Shown: positions 44,819-54,466, numbered from the stretch's first letter. The stretch: DNA of 64,000 nucleotides from Mucilaginibacter sp. UR6-1 (GCF_020880975.1 NZ_JAJIWP010000003.1:1-64000), one strand, 5' to 3'. The notes: generated by a model not told the origin, from the sequence alone. Numbers and translations: made by a program.

Positions 44819-45106
44819 ATGTCGTCATACACTGATATTGAACTGGTAAATAACGAGGCTATCCACAATTTTGAATTTGTTGTAGAAGGCTATCGCGCTT
44901 TTGTTGATTACATAAAAAAAGGCGACAAATATTACCTTGTACATACCGAGGTGCCCCAGGAGCTTGAAGGCAAAGGCGTAGCCTCGGCATTGGTTGAAAA
45001 GGTATTTCAGTACATTGAGGGCCAGGGTGCCAAAATTGTGCCGCTATGTGTTTATGTGCAAGGCTTTTTAAAGCGGCACCCGGAGTGGAGCAGGGTAGTA
45101 GCATAG
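44819..45106 (+). CDS. Small GNAT-type N-acetyltransferase (NATD1-like)
   Basis: A 95-residue single-domain protein. VHTEVPQELEGKGVASALVEKVFQYIE carries the acetyl-CoA binding Q/RxxGxG/A-type loop (ELEGKGVASAL), and PLCVYVQGFLKRHPEW is the characteristic C-terminal motif of the YidJ/NATD1 family. The substrate is unknown. It has its own strong promoter and converges on the AsmA-like gene, with only seven bases between the stop codons. Confidence 0.9.
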   Translation: MSSYTDIELVNNEAIHNFEFVVEGYRAFVDYIKKGDKYYLVHTEVPQELEGKGVASALVEKVFQYIEGQGAKIVPLCVYVQGFLKRHPEWSRVVA

Positions 45107-45113
45107 CTATTGC

Positions 45114-47606
45114 TTACTTCGCTTCTTCCTCTTTTTTCTTATCCTTTTCGTCGTCTTTATCCTTATCTTTTTTGCGGTTGCGGTTTAGTTTAATCTTTAC
45201 CTTTCCATCGTCACCATCGGCGGCAAGCAGGTGCAGTACTATGCCCTTCATGCGTTTTTTGCGGCGTTCTTCGGGGTCGGTTATTTTATAATCATCCTTA
45301 GGGTTACGCAACGGAACGTCAATAGCTATATTAGTGCCTGTGCCTAATGAATAAACACCGGCCATATCCACATTCAGTACGCTCGAACTGATCTGCATTG
45401 GCCTGATGTTGATCTTTTCGCCACGCAAATCAAAAGTACCATTCAACTGCGGGAAGGTGATATTATCCAGATCGCGGAAAGGGAACGCGAATTTACCCAC
45501 GCTCTTTATAGGGTCGAATGATTTTAAAGCGCCATTCTTTAGATCGAACGACAAGGTACCGAATACAGACCGCGGCACCAGGCTGCCATCATTGGTAATG
45601 CGCCCTTTTACGCTGGCGTTTGAACTGAGAAAACCTGTCAGGTTTTTGCTGGTAAGGCTGCTCAGGCCAAAGTTATCAAACGCGTAAAAAAAGGTGCTTA
45701 TGTTAACATGGTTCACCTTTGTTTTTATATCGAACGAGTTAGCCGGTCCATCCTGCTGCACACGGCCGCTTATGTTAAGTGAGCCACCGGCATGTTTAAG
45801 GCTGATGCTGTTGATGGTAACGCCATTATCGGTAAGTTCGGCACTGGCAATGGCATCCGTAGCCAGAAATTTTTTATAGTATACTTTTTCAACCAGCATG
45901 TGAAGTTCGGCGCTGGCCTTTTCAAATACATCATTCAGTTGCTCGGCAAGGTTACCGTTGTTGGTGCGTTTTTTCGGCATTTTGCGTACATAGCTTTTCT
46001 TATTTAAAAAGCCTAAAAACTCACCCAGGTATAATTGCGGACTGCGAACATACCACGTTAGCACCATCTTCTCCGGATCTTTGTAATACAGGTTCAAAAA
46101 GTTCTTTACCCGCCCATCCATTTTTACAATACTGCGGCCGCTTTGTAATTGTATGTTTTTAAATAACAAGTCATTATCGGTAAAGTATAATGATAACGAT
46201 GAATTTTTAAGATTAAGCCCCCGCGGTACATAGGTCATATCAGCGTTTTTTATGTTAATGGCACCGCGGAATACCGGCTTGTTTAACTGATAATCCACAA
46301 TATCGGCCTTATAGTGCAGGTTGAGGTCGGCAACGCCTTTGTTAAATTTAAGCGGATCGCCCTCAAAAACATTGTTCAGCTTAGCTACATCAAATTTGGA
46401 GCGGAATGCGCCCGAAGCGATAGGTTTGATCAGGTTAACGATGGTTGTAGTATCCATTGTAAAAGGCATACCTTTATAATTACCTGTAAAATTATACAAG
46501 CCTATGGCTGAGTTTTCGTCGCCTAATTCTTTACCTTTTTCATAGCCATTAGTAAACATGCCATTAAAGCTGCAGTTTTCCATCACACCTCCGGGTGTTT
46601 TAAGGGTAGTATTGCTAACCTTGCAGCGCACATTAATGGCCGGATCGCCGCCACCGCCAAAATCGCCTACTAAAGAGGTGGTAACTTCAAGCGGTTTTGA
46701 TATGCTGAACATATTTAGTTTAGTGGCTATGTTAGGAGCCAGTACATTAGCGGCATGTTGCCATAGCAATTCGTCAACTTTTATATTAATGGTGAATTTT
46801 ACAGGATCTTTAGCCGTTTCAAACTTAGCGCCTATAATAAACGGATCTTCGCCAATATTTAATTTGTTGGGTGCTACGGTTATCACACCATCCTTTTCAG
46901 TGTACTGAATATCGAACGGTCCGCGTAACTGTTTGTCCTTTAAAAAGCTGCCCCGTTTGGTATTAAAGGCAAGGCTTTTAACTTTGGTATCCAGGTTTAT
47001 TTTAGCTTTCCAGCCACTGCTTGGGTAATCAACCTTACCTTTAAGGGAGTTTACATAGAAGCTGAATAACTTATTGGCCTTTTGGTTATTTAAGGAAAAG
47101 GCAACCTTGTTTAAGTCAATACGTTTGATGATAGCTGCCGCACCTTCATCGCTATCTTTATTTTTATCGGCATCAGGTTTAGGTTTGCCTTTCTTAAAAA
47201 CAGCCGTGTTGCTATAGCCTGTGCTGTCGGTAAAAAAGTCGATAGATGCATTATTTATACTGATCTTCTGTATGTTAACGTTGCCTGCTATCAATGAAAG
47301 GGCATTTACGGCTACTTCTACATCACCGGCCTGTAAAAGCGTATGCTTGTGTTTTGGCCATTGATTATCTTTTAATGATACATTTTTTAGCGATACCGCC
47401 ACATTAGGGAATGCCGAAAAAAAAGTAGGATCAAGCTCGCCGATTACCAGCTTACCATCAATGCTTTTATTAACGGTTTGGGTAATAAGGGTTAATACCT
47501 TTTGTTTGTTAAAGGTGATGTATAGCGTTGCCGCAATAAATAAGAGCAGTATAAGTGCTAATATTCCACCCAATACTTTCAGGGTAGTTTTAATCCATTT
47601 AGGCAT
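45114..47606 (-). CDS. AsmA-family protein
   Basis: An 830-residue protein anchored by one N-terminal helix (about 7-29, LKVLGGILALILLLFIAATLY), followed by a long repetitive beta-structure (AsmA/TamB-like) and an extremely charged C-terminal tail rich in Lys, Asp and Glu. AsmA-like proteins bridge the periplasm and are thought to carry phospholipids to the outer membrane. It lies 82 bp downstream of eboF on the same strand, so read-through from the ebo operon is possible, but a functional tie is not established. Confidence 0.85.
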   Translation of the reverse strand: MPKWIKTTLKVLGGILALILLLFIAATLYITFNKQKVLTLITQTVNKSIDGKLVIGELDPTFFSAFPNVAVSLKNVSLKDNQWPKHKHTLLQAGDVEVAVNALSLIAGNVNIQKISINNASIDFFTDSTGYSNTAVFKKGKPKPDADKNKDSDEGAAAIIKRIDLNKVAFSLNNQKANKLFSFYVNSLKGKVDYPSSGWKAKINLDTKVKSLAFNTKRGSFLKDKQLRGPFDIQYTEKDGVITVAPNKLNIGEDPFIIGAKFETAKDPVKFTINIKVDELLWQHAANVLAPNIATKLNMFSISKPLEVTTSLVGDFGGGGDPAINVRCKVSNTTLKTPGGVMENCSFNGMFTNGYEKGKELGDENSAIGLYNFTGNYKGMPFTMDTTTIVNLIKPIASGAFRSKFDVAKLNNVFEGDPLKFNKGVADLNLHYKADIVDYQLNKPVFRGAINIKNADMTYVPRGLNLKNSSLSLYFTDNDLLFKNIQLQSGRSIVKMDGRVKNFLNLYYKDPEKMVLTWYVRSPQLYLGEFLGFLNKKSYVRKMPKKRTNNGNLAEQLNDVFEKASAELHMLVEKVYYKKFLATDAIASAELTDNGVTINSISLKHAGGSLNISGRVQQDGPANSFDIKTKVNHVNISTFFYAFDNFGLSSLTSKNLTGFLSSNASVKGRITNDGSLVPRSVFGTLSFDLKNGALKSFDPIKSVGKFAFPFRDLDNITFPQLNGTFDLRGEKINIRPMQISSSVLNVDMAGVYSLGTGTNIAIDVPLRNPKDDYKITDPEERRKKRMKGIVLHLLAADGDDGKVKIKLNRNRKKDKDKDDEKDKKKEEEAK

Positions 47607-47688
47607 ATGTTACAGGTGATTAGAAAATATTACACCAGTTAGTGCAAAAGGTGTTCCAATCAACCGGCCTAAACAATTAAGGAATAGG

Positions 47689-49038
47689 TTAGCCTTTAAG
47701 ATGCTGCCATATCACATCAAAAACATCCGGCGCGTTCAGGGTACCCGCCACTGCATTATCAGTAATCAGTACAGGTTTATATTGATTGGCTACGTTAACC
47801 CTTCCGTGTGATCCTTTGATCAGAGTAGCATCCAGCGGTATTACATCCATTACATACCTGAAGCCTGCCTTTTTACGCAACAGCTTGTACCCGGCACGTG
47901 CCTTTGAAGTCATGAACATTTCAACCGGATCGTAACCCGGTTTTTTGTGGATATCAACCACGCGGGCATAGTCGGGCGCTACGGCATCATCCAGCCAAAA
48001 ATAGTAGGTAAACCAGCTATCCTTATCGGCCATCACTACAAGGTCACCAGCGCGATCATGGTCAATATGGTATTTGGCCTGCTCCTCACGGTCAAGCACC
48101 AGTTCAACACCTTTAACAGATTTAATGAGGCTTTTTACTTTTTCAGTAACTGATGGGTCATTGATGTAGATATGAGCTATCTGATGATCGGCCACGGCAA
48201 ACGCTTTTGAGGCACCCGCATCCAGTAGTTCCAAACCGCGCTCTACGCGTATGCCCAGCAGATCATGCTGGCGCAGCAAACGGTTCAAATGTATGGGGTT
48301 ATTTACCGGAGCGATGCCGTACTCCGAAAGCAGGATGATCTTTGCGCCTTTTTGCTCGTAAAACGTAACCAAATCTTTCACCACATCATCTATCTCTTTT
48401 AATTCAGGTGCTATTTTAGCAATATCCGGTCCGAATTTTTGCAGGCAATAATCCAGGTGTGGCAGGTAGATAAGCGTGAGGGTAGGGTTGTGCAGATCAT
48501 CCGTATGCATAGATGCATCAGCTATCCAACGCGTCGATTTAATATTAGCGCCCGGCCCCCAGAACTGAAATAACGGGAACTGCCCCAGCTTAGTTTGCAA
48601 CACATCGCGCAATTCAGCCGGGTGCGAATAGCAATCGGGCATCTTACGGCCATCGGCCAAATAATTTGGGCGTGGTGTAACCGAATAATCAGCGTTTGAA
48701 TACATATTGTACCACCAAAACATCATGGATGTGGTAAAGGAGGGATCTTCCTTTTTGGCTTTGTCCCATATTTTTTCACCGTTAACCAGTTTGTTCGATT
48801 GTTTCCAGAATTTTACCTCGCTATCCACCCTGTCATACCAGCCGTTGCCTACAATGCCGTTATCCGCTGGCCATTTGCCGGTTAGGTAAGCCGACTGTAC
48901 CGAGGTGGTAACCGCGGGCAAAAGCGGCTCAATGGTAGTAAGGTTTTTTTTAGCGATATATTGTTTCAGGAAGGGGGTATGCTCGCCAATAACCGAGGTT
49001 GACAGGCCAACAATATCAATAACAACCGTTTTATTCAT
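47689..49038 (-). CDS. eboF: EboF-like alkaline phosphatase/phosphodiesterase family protein
   Basis: A 449-residue protein of the alkaline phosphatase superfamily (nucleotide pyrophosphatase/type I phosphodiesterase branch). Asp8 in VVIDIVGLS and Thr44/45 in LPAVTTSVQSAYLTG fit the metal ligand and nucleophile; metal-binding His residues recur in HIDHDRAGDLVV and KGSHGRVN. There is no signal peptide, so it acts in the cytoplasm. It is the last gene of the ebo cluster, 13 bp after eboE. Probable role: hydrolysis of a phosphate ester or phosphodiester intermediate of the unknown ebo product. Confidence 0.85.
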   Translation of the reverse strand: MNKTVVIDIVGLSTSVIGEHTPFLKQYIAKKNLTTIEPLLPAVTTSVQSAYLTGKWPADNGIVGNGWYDRVDSEVKFWKQSNKLVNGEKIWDKAKKEDPSFTTSMMFWWYNMYSNADYSVTPRPNYLADGRKMPDCYSHPAELRDVLQTKLGQFPLFQFWGPGANIKSTRWIADASMHTDDLHNPTLTLIYLPHLDYCLQKFGPDIAKIAPELKEIDDVVKDLVTFYEQKGAKIILLSEYGIAPVNNPIHLNRLLRQHDLLGIRVERGLELLDAGASKAFAVADHQIAHIYINDPSVTEKVKSLIKSVKGVELVLDREEQAKYHIDHDRAGDLVVMADKDSWFTYYFWLDDAVAPDYARVVDIHKKPGYDPVEMFMTSKARAGYKLLRKKAGFRYVMDVIPLDATLIKGSHGRVNVANQYKPVLITDNAVAGTLNAPDVFDVIWQHLKG

Positions 49039-49051
49039 AGGTACGAATGTA

Positions 49052-50257
49052 TTAAATGCTTAGTTTGTTTTTTACCCACGCCAACTCTCTGCTGATGGAT
49101 TGCGCCATGGGTACTTTTAACTCCTGTGGCAATACGCCCCAGGTATAAGTTTCAGCTTCGAGGTGATTGGTGAACGGTTTGTTCTTCCAGATTTCCAGCA
49201 CCTCGCTTATGTCACTCTGGGTTGATTGTAGCAGGCCAAAATCTTCCAGAAATATCGGCACGTGAAAATGCGCGCGCCATTCTGCGGCGTCATCTTTCAG
49301 CAGCAGGGCATCTGTCAGGTCGGGGTAGCGGGCAAGCTGCCCGTCATGCAACCGGGCAATTACCTGGTGCAGGTAGGTGGGCTCATCAAATTTGGCAAAC
49401 TCATCCAATATGGCTTGTTTGTTATCCGGTTCGCCAGTAAAGGTAGCCTTAAGGGCAGCGCTGATCTGTATCTTGCCCGTAACTATGCCTTTGGCCTCCA
49501 GTTCATCTATCACCGCCTGATGCGGCTCATAACCAATGGCGAAGTGGCAAACATCATAACATAGGGTGATATGGCGCTTTATCAGTGCTTCGGCTTCATG
49601 AGCTAACAGGTCGCGCTTCTCCGCAAAATGGGTAATGCCGTGCGGCAGTAAAACATGCTCATACCAGTCAATAAATTCACGGCCGGTTTCCAATATGCCA
49701 TCCGGCTCCGGTTCAATATCCAGGTGCAGTAGAATGCCGGTTTGCTCATAGATATTGCTTAACTCCTCGGCCACCAACAATATTTTTTTTGTGGCGACAA
49801 GTTTGGCCTCTTCCATTTCAACGCCGGTATCAAACCAATGCTTGTAGCTTAACGGAGAGGTGGAGATACCGCCTTCCATGCCTTCAGGAATCAATGCGGT
49901 AAGGATATGGAATAAACGCAGGGTATAGGCTAAACGGTCACTGGTTGTCCAGTCGGGCGCATGTACCTGGTCTTTTACCACGGTATCATGAAAGCCCCAG
50001 TACGGAAAGCCGTTCATGGTAAATACGTACGCGTTGTTATCAAACAGCCATTCCTTAAACTGCTGCATGTTATCGCCCATCAATATTTCCAGACTTGCCT
50101 GATTAGACAGGCGCAGGCCGATACCCATTGGCTTGTCAGGAGATAACTGCGCCTTAACCTCCGGAAAGTTTTGTTTTAAGGCAGCGAAATGATCGGCCCA
50201 GCTCTCGCCGGGATGTATATTGGTGCAGTAGGTTAAATGCGCGTTATTGATCTGCAT
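49052..50257 (-). CDS. eboE: EboE-like sugar isomerase/TIM-barrel protein
   Basis: A 401-residue soluble protein resembling xylose isomerase-like TIM-barrel enzymes. It starts MQINNAHLTYCTNIHPGESW, a motif that marks EboE proteins (metabolite traffic protein EboE), and contains acidic and His metal-ligand candidates: LHLDIEPEPDG, TLCYDVCHFAIG and FLEDFG. It probably isomerises or epimerises a sugar-phosphate-like intermediate. The start lies 13 bp after the eboD stop codon. Confidence 0.87.
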   Translation of the reverse strand: MQINNAHLTYCTNIHPGESWADHFAALKQNFPEVKAQLSPDKPMGIGLRLSNQASLEILMGDNMQQFKEWLFDNNAYVFTMNGFPYWGFHDTVVKDQVHAPDWTTSDRLAYTLRLFHILTALIPEGMEGGISTSPLSYKHWFDTGVEMEEAKLVATKKILLVAEELSNIYEQTGILLHLDIEPEPDGILETGREFIDWYEHVLLPHGITHFAEKRDLLAHEAEALIKRHITLCYDVCHFAIGYEPHQAVIDELEAKGIVTGKIQISAALKATFTGEPDNKQAILDEFAKFDEPTYLHQVIARLHDGQLARYPDLTDALLLKDDAAEWRAHFHVPIFLEDFGLLQSTQSDISEVLEIWKNKPFTNHLEAETYTWGVLPQELKVPMAQSISRELAWVKNKLSI

Positions 50258-50270
50258 AGGTAGATAACGT

Positions 50271-51431
50271 TTATTGCAACTGGTGTTGCTGTGTATCTGT
50301 TAAAATATGGCCGGCTTGTTCAAGCAGGGCGGTATCCATTTCGTGTACTTCCTGCCCACGGCCTATAGCGGTAAGCAGCATAATGGTAAGCTGCCCGCCC
50401 AGGTGTTCCCTGAATTCCTCAAGGCCATCCAGTATCGGGCTGTTGCCCTCATTTACCTGCAATAGCGAATGGGTAACCTCAAAGCCTAAATTAAGCAGCA
50501 GTTGAATTACCCTTTGGCTTTCAGCCGATGTAAGGCGACCTGAAAGGTTTGAATAAACCGTATCCAACGCTATGCCCATGGCAACGGCTTCGCCGTGCCT
50601 TACCTCAAAATTGCTCAGATACTCCAGCTTATGTGCGCTCCAGTGGCCAAAATCCAGTGGGCGCGATGAGCCGCTCTCGAACGGGTCGGCACCGGCAATA
50701 TGTTCCATGTGCAGCTTGGCGCAGCGCCAAACCAATTGGTTCATTACGGTCATGTCACGTTCAGCCAGGGCTTGTGCGTTGGCTTCAATCCAGTTAAAAA
50801 AGTCGGCATCCTTTATCAGGGCTACCTTAATAGCTTCGGATATGCCCGAACGCCAGTCGCGGTCGCTAAGTGTGGTCAAAAATTGCTCATCATTAAACAC
50901 CGCTACCGGCGGCACGAACGTGCCCAGAAAATTCTTTTTATTAAAATAGTTGATACCATTTTTTACCCCGATGCCTGAGTCGTTTTGCGATAGCACCGTT
51001 GTAGGTATGCGGATATGCTTAATGCCCCGGTGCGATACAGCCGCGGCATAGCCCACCATATCGAGTACCGAACCGCCGCCAATGGCCGCTATGTATGAGT
51101 GACGGTCGATGCCGTAAGTATTTACCGCTTCAACCACCTGGTCGAAATAAGTGGTATCATTTTTTACCTGCTCGCCACCGGGAATGATCAGGATATGATC
51201 AACCAGTTTTACCGTGTTGTTAGCTGCAAAGTAAGCTTTGATGTTTGCTGTTAATTGCGGATGCGCCTGGGCTACACCCGCATCAATCACAAAAAATATT
51301 TTACGCTGTACGGCAGTATTTACCTGCGATAAAAAATCGTTGAAAATGCTATTGCCGGCTTCAAAAAGCCCGGCGGTGAAAAGTACTTTATATTCAAATT
51401 TTACAGTGAACGACTGTTGTAAATGCTCCAT
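50271..51431 (-). CDS. eboD: EboD-like 3-dehydroquinate synthase family protein
   Basis: A 386-residue member of the sugar phosphate cyclase superfamily. The NAD-binding GGGSVLD motif and the metal ligands (Glu in SEAIKVALIKD, His in DFGHWSAHKLE and RHGEAVAMGIALD) are conserved. It is not the housekeeping AroB: its sequence belongs with the cyclases of secondary metabolism (EboD, 2-epi-5-epi-valiolone-synthase-like), which close a sugar phosphate to a cyclitol. This implies that the ebo pathway makes a cyclitol-type compound. Confidence 0.9.
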   Translation of the reverse strand: MEHLQQSFTVKFEYKVLFTAGLFEAGNSIFNDFLSQVNTAVQRKIFFVIDAGVAQAHPQLTANIKAYFAANNTVKLVDHILIIPGGEQVKNDTTYFDQVVEAVNTYGIDRHSYIAAIGGGSVLDMVGYAAAVSHRGIKHIRIPTTVLSQNDSGIGVKNGINYFNKKNFLGTFVPPVAVFNDEQFLTTLSDRDWRSGISEAIKVALIKDADFFNWIEANAQALAERDMTVMNQLVWRCAKLHMEHIAGADPFESGSSRPLDFGHWSAHKLEYLSNFEVRHGEAVAMGIALDTVYSNLSGRLTSAESQRVIQLLLNLGFEVTHSLLQVNEGNSPILDGLEEFREHLGGQLTIMLLTAIGRGQEVHEMDTALLEQAGHILTDTQQHQLQ

Positions 51432-51466
51432 TAAAGCTCCGAATCAAAAAACGTTAAAAAATAAAA

Positions 51467-52363
51467 TCAGGTAACGGCAAATATTTTAGCCAGCCACATG
51501 GATAATGGTAACAGGCAGGCTATCAATAAAGCTACGAAAAATGTGCTGAATGTTGCCGCCCAAGCCGCATCCATCAGGATGAGCGATATTACACCTGCCT
51601 TTACAGCCGCGCCTATATTTTTACCAACAGGTTGTTGAATAGCCTTTAATAACGGACGGAATATAATCCAGATGAAAGGTATCAGAAAAACCGAGGTTAA
51701 TAATAGCGTTCCGTTACGGTAACCAAAATAGGCGATGATGCCCGCCACAATGCCGTATAAGCCTGAAGCGATGTACAAATTGCCCTTGCTGCCCCCATGC
51801 ACCTCACCGCGGCTTATCATCGTAATACAAAATATATAGATGATGGGCACCACGGCCAGCATGTACCAATGCTGCAATACATCAGGCAGTATGCTGATGC
51901 CTAACAGCAGGTTCAACCCACGGCAAAGCCCCATATTAAGCGGCCCGAAAAAGGGATGATGCTTGCTGATCCTGTTATAAAGCAATGCGAAAAAGGCGAT
52001 GGCTACAGCCAATATACCCGACATGACTCCGCAAAAAACGGCTGCTGTAATACCGGTTATCAACAATACACTGCCCAATGTTGCGGCAGATGCTTTGCTG
52101 ATGATGCCGCTTGGAATGGCACGCTCGGGGCGCTCAATTTTATCCAGCTCGGCATCAAAAACATCATTAAATACAATGCCGCCACCATACAGGCAGGCGG
52201 TTGAAAAGCATAATAATAGTGTGGTTGATAAATAACCAAGCATCATGAAAGCGCCCGGGTCAGCAAATATGCCGGTGATGGCTATGCCCGCCAGCACATC
52301 AGCTACGGAGGTAACGATGTTGGCCGGGCGCATCATGCGCAGGTAACTGATGGTTTTACTCAA
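51467..52363 (-). CDS. eboC: EboC-like UbiA-family prenyltransferase
   Basis: A 298-residue integral membrane protein with about eight helices. NDVFDAELDKIERPERAIPSG is the first Asp-rich motif (NDxxDxxxD) that binds the prenyl diphosphate through Mg2+. The second Asp-rich motif is weak. UbiA enzymes attach a prenyl chain to an aromatic or cyclitol acceptor. In this cluster it probably links a polyprenyl tail to the EboD product, anchoring it to the membrane. It begins five bases after eboB ends. Confidence 0.9.
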   Translation of the reverse strand: MSKTISYLRMMRPANIVTSVADVLAGIAITGIFADPGAFMMLGYLSTTLLLCFSTACLYGGGIVFNDVFDAELDKIERPERAIPSGIISKASAATLGSVLLITGITAAVFCGVMSGILAVAIAFFALLYNRISKHHPFFGPLNMGLCRGLNLLLGISILPDVLQHWYMLAVVPIIYIFCITMISRGEVHGGSKGNLYIASGLYGIVAGIIAYFGYRNGTLLLTSVFLIPFIWIIFRPLLKAIQQPVGKNIGAAVKAGVISLILMDAAWAATFSTFFVALLIACLLPLSMWLAKIFAVT

Positions 52364-52368
52364 AACAA

Positions 52369-53349
52369 TTAACTGATAATGATGGACGATTTATCTACCC
52401 TTGGCTGCTGGCCGCCGCGTAAAATGCTGTTGCCCTCAAACCTGGCGCTTTGGTCAATGTTCACACCAAAGTCGGCTTCATCAATTTGTCCGCTTTGGGC
52501 AAAGGCAGTTATCGCGTTGCGGTAAGTTACCAGTTCAATATCTTCGGCACTGATGCCATTTAATTTCATCAGGGCGGCGGTTTTGGGTACGGCCAGCGGA
52601 TCGCTGATGCCCCAATCGGCAGCCGAATTGATCATGATCCGTTCAGAGCCATATTGCTTCACCACCTCAACCATACGCTGGTTGCCCATTTTGGTGAACG
52701 GATAAATGGTAAATGCCGCCCAGAAACCACGGTCAAGCACTTCCTTTACCGTTTCCTCATTATTATGATCGATAATGACCGTATACGGATCAAGGCCATG
52801 TTCAATAGCGATATCCATGCTGCGCTGGGTACCATGTTTTTTATCGCGGTGCGGGGTATGTACCTGTACAGGCAAACCCGCCTCTTTAGCCAGATCCAGT
52901 TGCAGGCGGTAATATTTTTCTTCGGCAGCAGTTTGGTCGTCAAAGCCTATTTCGCCAACGCCAACCACGCCATCTTTATAAACAAACAGCGGCAGTATTT
53001 CCATTACCTGCTCGGCAAGGGCTTCATTATTAGCCTCACGTGAGTTAAGGCCGATTGTGCAATAGTGCTTAATGCCAAATTGCGATGAGCGAAAACGCTC
53101 CCAACCTACCAGGCTGCTGTAATAATCGCGAAAGCTATCAATACCAGTACGTGGCTGGCCCAGCCAAAAGGCAGGCTCAATCAGTGCTACCACACCTGCA
53201 TCGGCCATAGCCTGGTAATCATCCGTAGTGCGCGATGTCATGTGCACATGCGGGTCAAAAAATTTCATGCCTTTAACGGCGCTTATATCAAATGCCTCGG
53301 GTTTTTGGCCCGGAAGCGGTTTATCTTCAAATGAATGGCTGCAGCACAT
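52369..53349 (-). CDS. eboB: EboB-like TatD-family metal hydrolase
   Basis: A 326-residue amidohydrolase-fold protein with the metal-binding residues of the TatD family: FFDPHVHM (HxH), VGVGEIGFD (Glu), VQVHTPHRD (His), VIIDHNNEET (His) and INSAADWG (Asp). There is no signal peptide. The family includes deoxyribonucleases and lactonases; the substrate in the ebo pathway is unknown. It is the second ebo gene, 23 bp after eboA. Confidence 0.9.
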   Translation of the reverse strand: MCCSHSFEDKPLPGQKPEAFDISAVKGMKFFDPHVHMTSRTTDDYQAMADAGVVALIEPAFWLGQPRTGIDSFRDYYSSLVGWERFRSSQFGIKHYCTIGLNSREANNEALAEQVMEILPLFVYKDGVVGVGEIGFDDQTAAEEKYYRLQLDLAKEAGLPVQVHTPHRDKKHGTQRSMDIAIEHGLDPYTVIIDHNNEETVKEVLDRGFWAAFTIYPFTKMGNQRMVEVVKQYGSERIMINSAADWGISDPLAVPKTAALMKLNGISAEDIELVTYRNAITAFAQSGQIDEADFGVNIDQSARFEGNSILRGGQQPRVDKSSIIIS

Positions 53350-53372
53350 AATCGTTCAATTTATTGGTGTTA

Positions 53373-54098
53373 TTAAATGGTACTGTATTGTTGTTTAACG
53401 GCATTCACTATGCCGGCATCGGTAAATGGCGAAGCCAGATGCCATAGTTCAGGCACTACACTGCGGCCAGCGGCACCGCGCTCGCGGGCAAAATCCATCA
53501 GTATACGGGCAAGTTCGGGATTGTTACGATCGTTAAGGCCGGTTATCAGATCCAGGCGCTTGTCGGTAAAAATGGCTTTCATCACCAGTTGGTTCCAGGC
53601 GGCTTCGGGCAGGTATTCGGCCGGGTAGGGATTATGGTACATAATAGCCTCCAACACACTCCCAATATTGCTGCGAATGCCTTCGGCACAACGTTTTACC
53701 AAAAAATCCGGATAAGCTAAAATTGGCAATGCTGAATATAAAGCTACCAACTCATTCATCTCGGCGGCTAAAAACAGGTTCTCAATTACGGCGAAATAAT
53801 GCTCCCTGTTTGTGGCATCGGCCTGCAACAACAGGTATACACGGCCAAGGCGGTCTGCGGTCCAGCCCTCGATAACAAAGCCCGGGCGGATGGTGTTCAA
53901 CTGTTCGGCCTGTTCAGTAGTTATGGTAATAACTGCTTTGCCTGTTTTACGGGGCATCATGGCAAAGGCCGCGTTAAAATTCGCAGTGTTGTTAATATCG
54001 CCTTGTTTGCTTAACCATGTCCAGGCATCAAGCTTAATATTGTTTTGAATTATAGTGGCAAGCAAATGCCTTAATGCCTCAGTATCGTACCCAAACAT
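53373..54098 (-). CDS. eboA: EboA domain-containing protein
   Basis: A 241-residue helical soluble protein matching EboA: the region HNPYPAEYLPEAAWNQLVMKAIF and the C-terminal WHLASPFTDAGIV are the family's hallmarks. Its function is unknown; no catalytic motif is recognised. It lies five bases after the TMEM220-like gene and before eboB, as in other ebo clusters. The complete set A-F is present here in canonical order. Confidence 0.88.
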   Translation of the reverse strand: MFGYDTEALRHLLATIIQNNIKLDAWTWLSKQGDINNTANFNAAFAMMPRKTGKAVITITTEQAEQLNTIRPGFVIEGWTADRLGRVYLLLQADATNREHYFAVIENLFLAAEMNELVALYSALPILAYPDFLVKRCAEGIRSNIGSVLEAIMYHNPYPAEYLPEAAWNQLVMKAIFTDKRLDLITGLNDRNNPELARILMDFARERGAAGRSVVPELWHLASPFTDAGIVNAVKQQYSTI

Positions 54099-54103
54099 AG
54101 CTT

Positions 54104-54466
54104 TTATACGGCCAAAAAGTTAATTAATAAAGCCCCGGCAATAATCAGCAGCCCGAAAAACTCGCGTGTTTTTTCGATGTAAGGCTTTTCGGCCTGCATG
54201 CTTTCAACCAGGCTTGGTTTGTTGTATTTACTTATCCAGTCGCGCACGCCATCTTTCTGAAAAAACAGCAATACGGCATATATCAGGTAAAACGCGATGA
54301 GTAAGAGATATATAGTAGGATAAACAGTACCAGCGGCGGCAAATCCGCAGCAAGCTGCGGCGCTCAGGTAAATGGGCACCCACAGGTACCAGTCAACATC
54401 ATTAAAGTTGAGATAAGCGAAGCCTATAAAAGCGATGCAGAAAATGATATTTAATACGATCAGCAT
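54104..54466 (-). CDS. TMEM220-like small membrane protein heading the ebo operon
   Basis: A 120-residue protein with four helices (about 3-20, 26-45, 50-70 and 100-118). FAYLNFNDVDWYLWVPIY is the conserved Asn-x-Asp motif of the transmembrane protein 220 family, whose function is unknown in any organism. It is the first gene of the ebo operon, five bases before eboA, with a promoter 50 bp upstream, so it is co-expressed with the pathway. A role in membrane handling of the prenylated product is conceivable but speculative. Confidence 0.8.
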   Translation of the reverse strand: MLIVLNIIFCIAFIGFAYLNFNDVDWYLWVPIYLSAAACCGFAAAGTVYPTIYLLLIAFYLIYAVLLFFQKDGVRDWISKYNKPSLVESMQAEKPYIEKTREFFGLLIIAGALLINFLAV

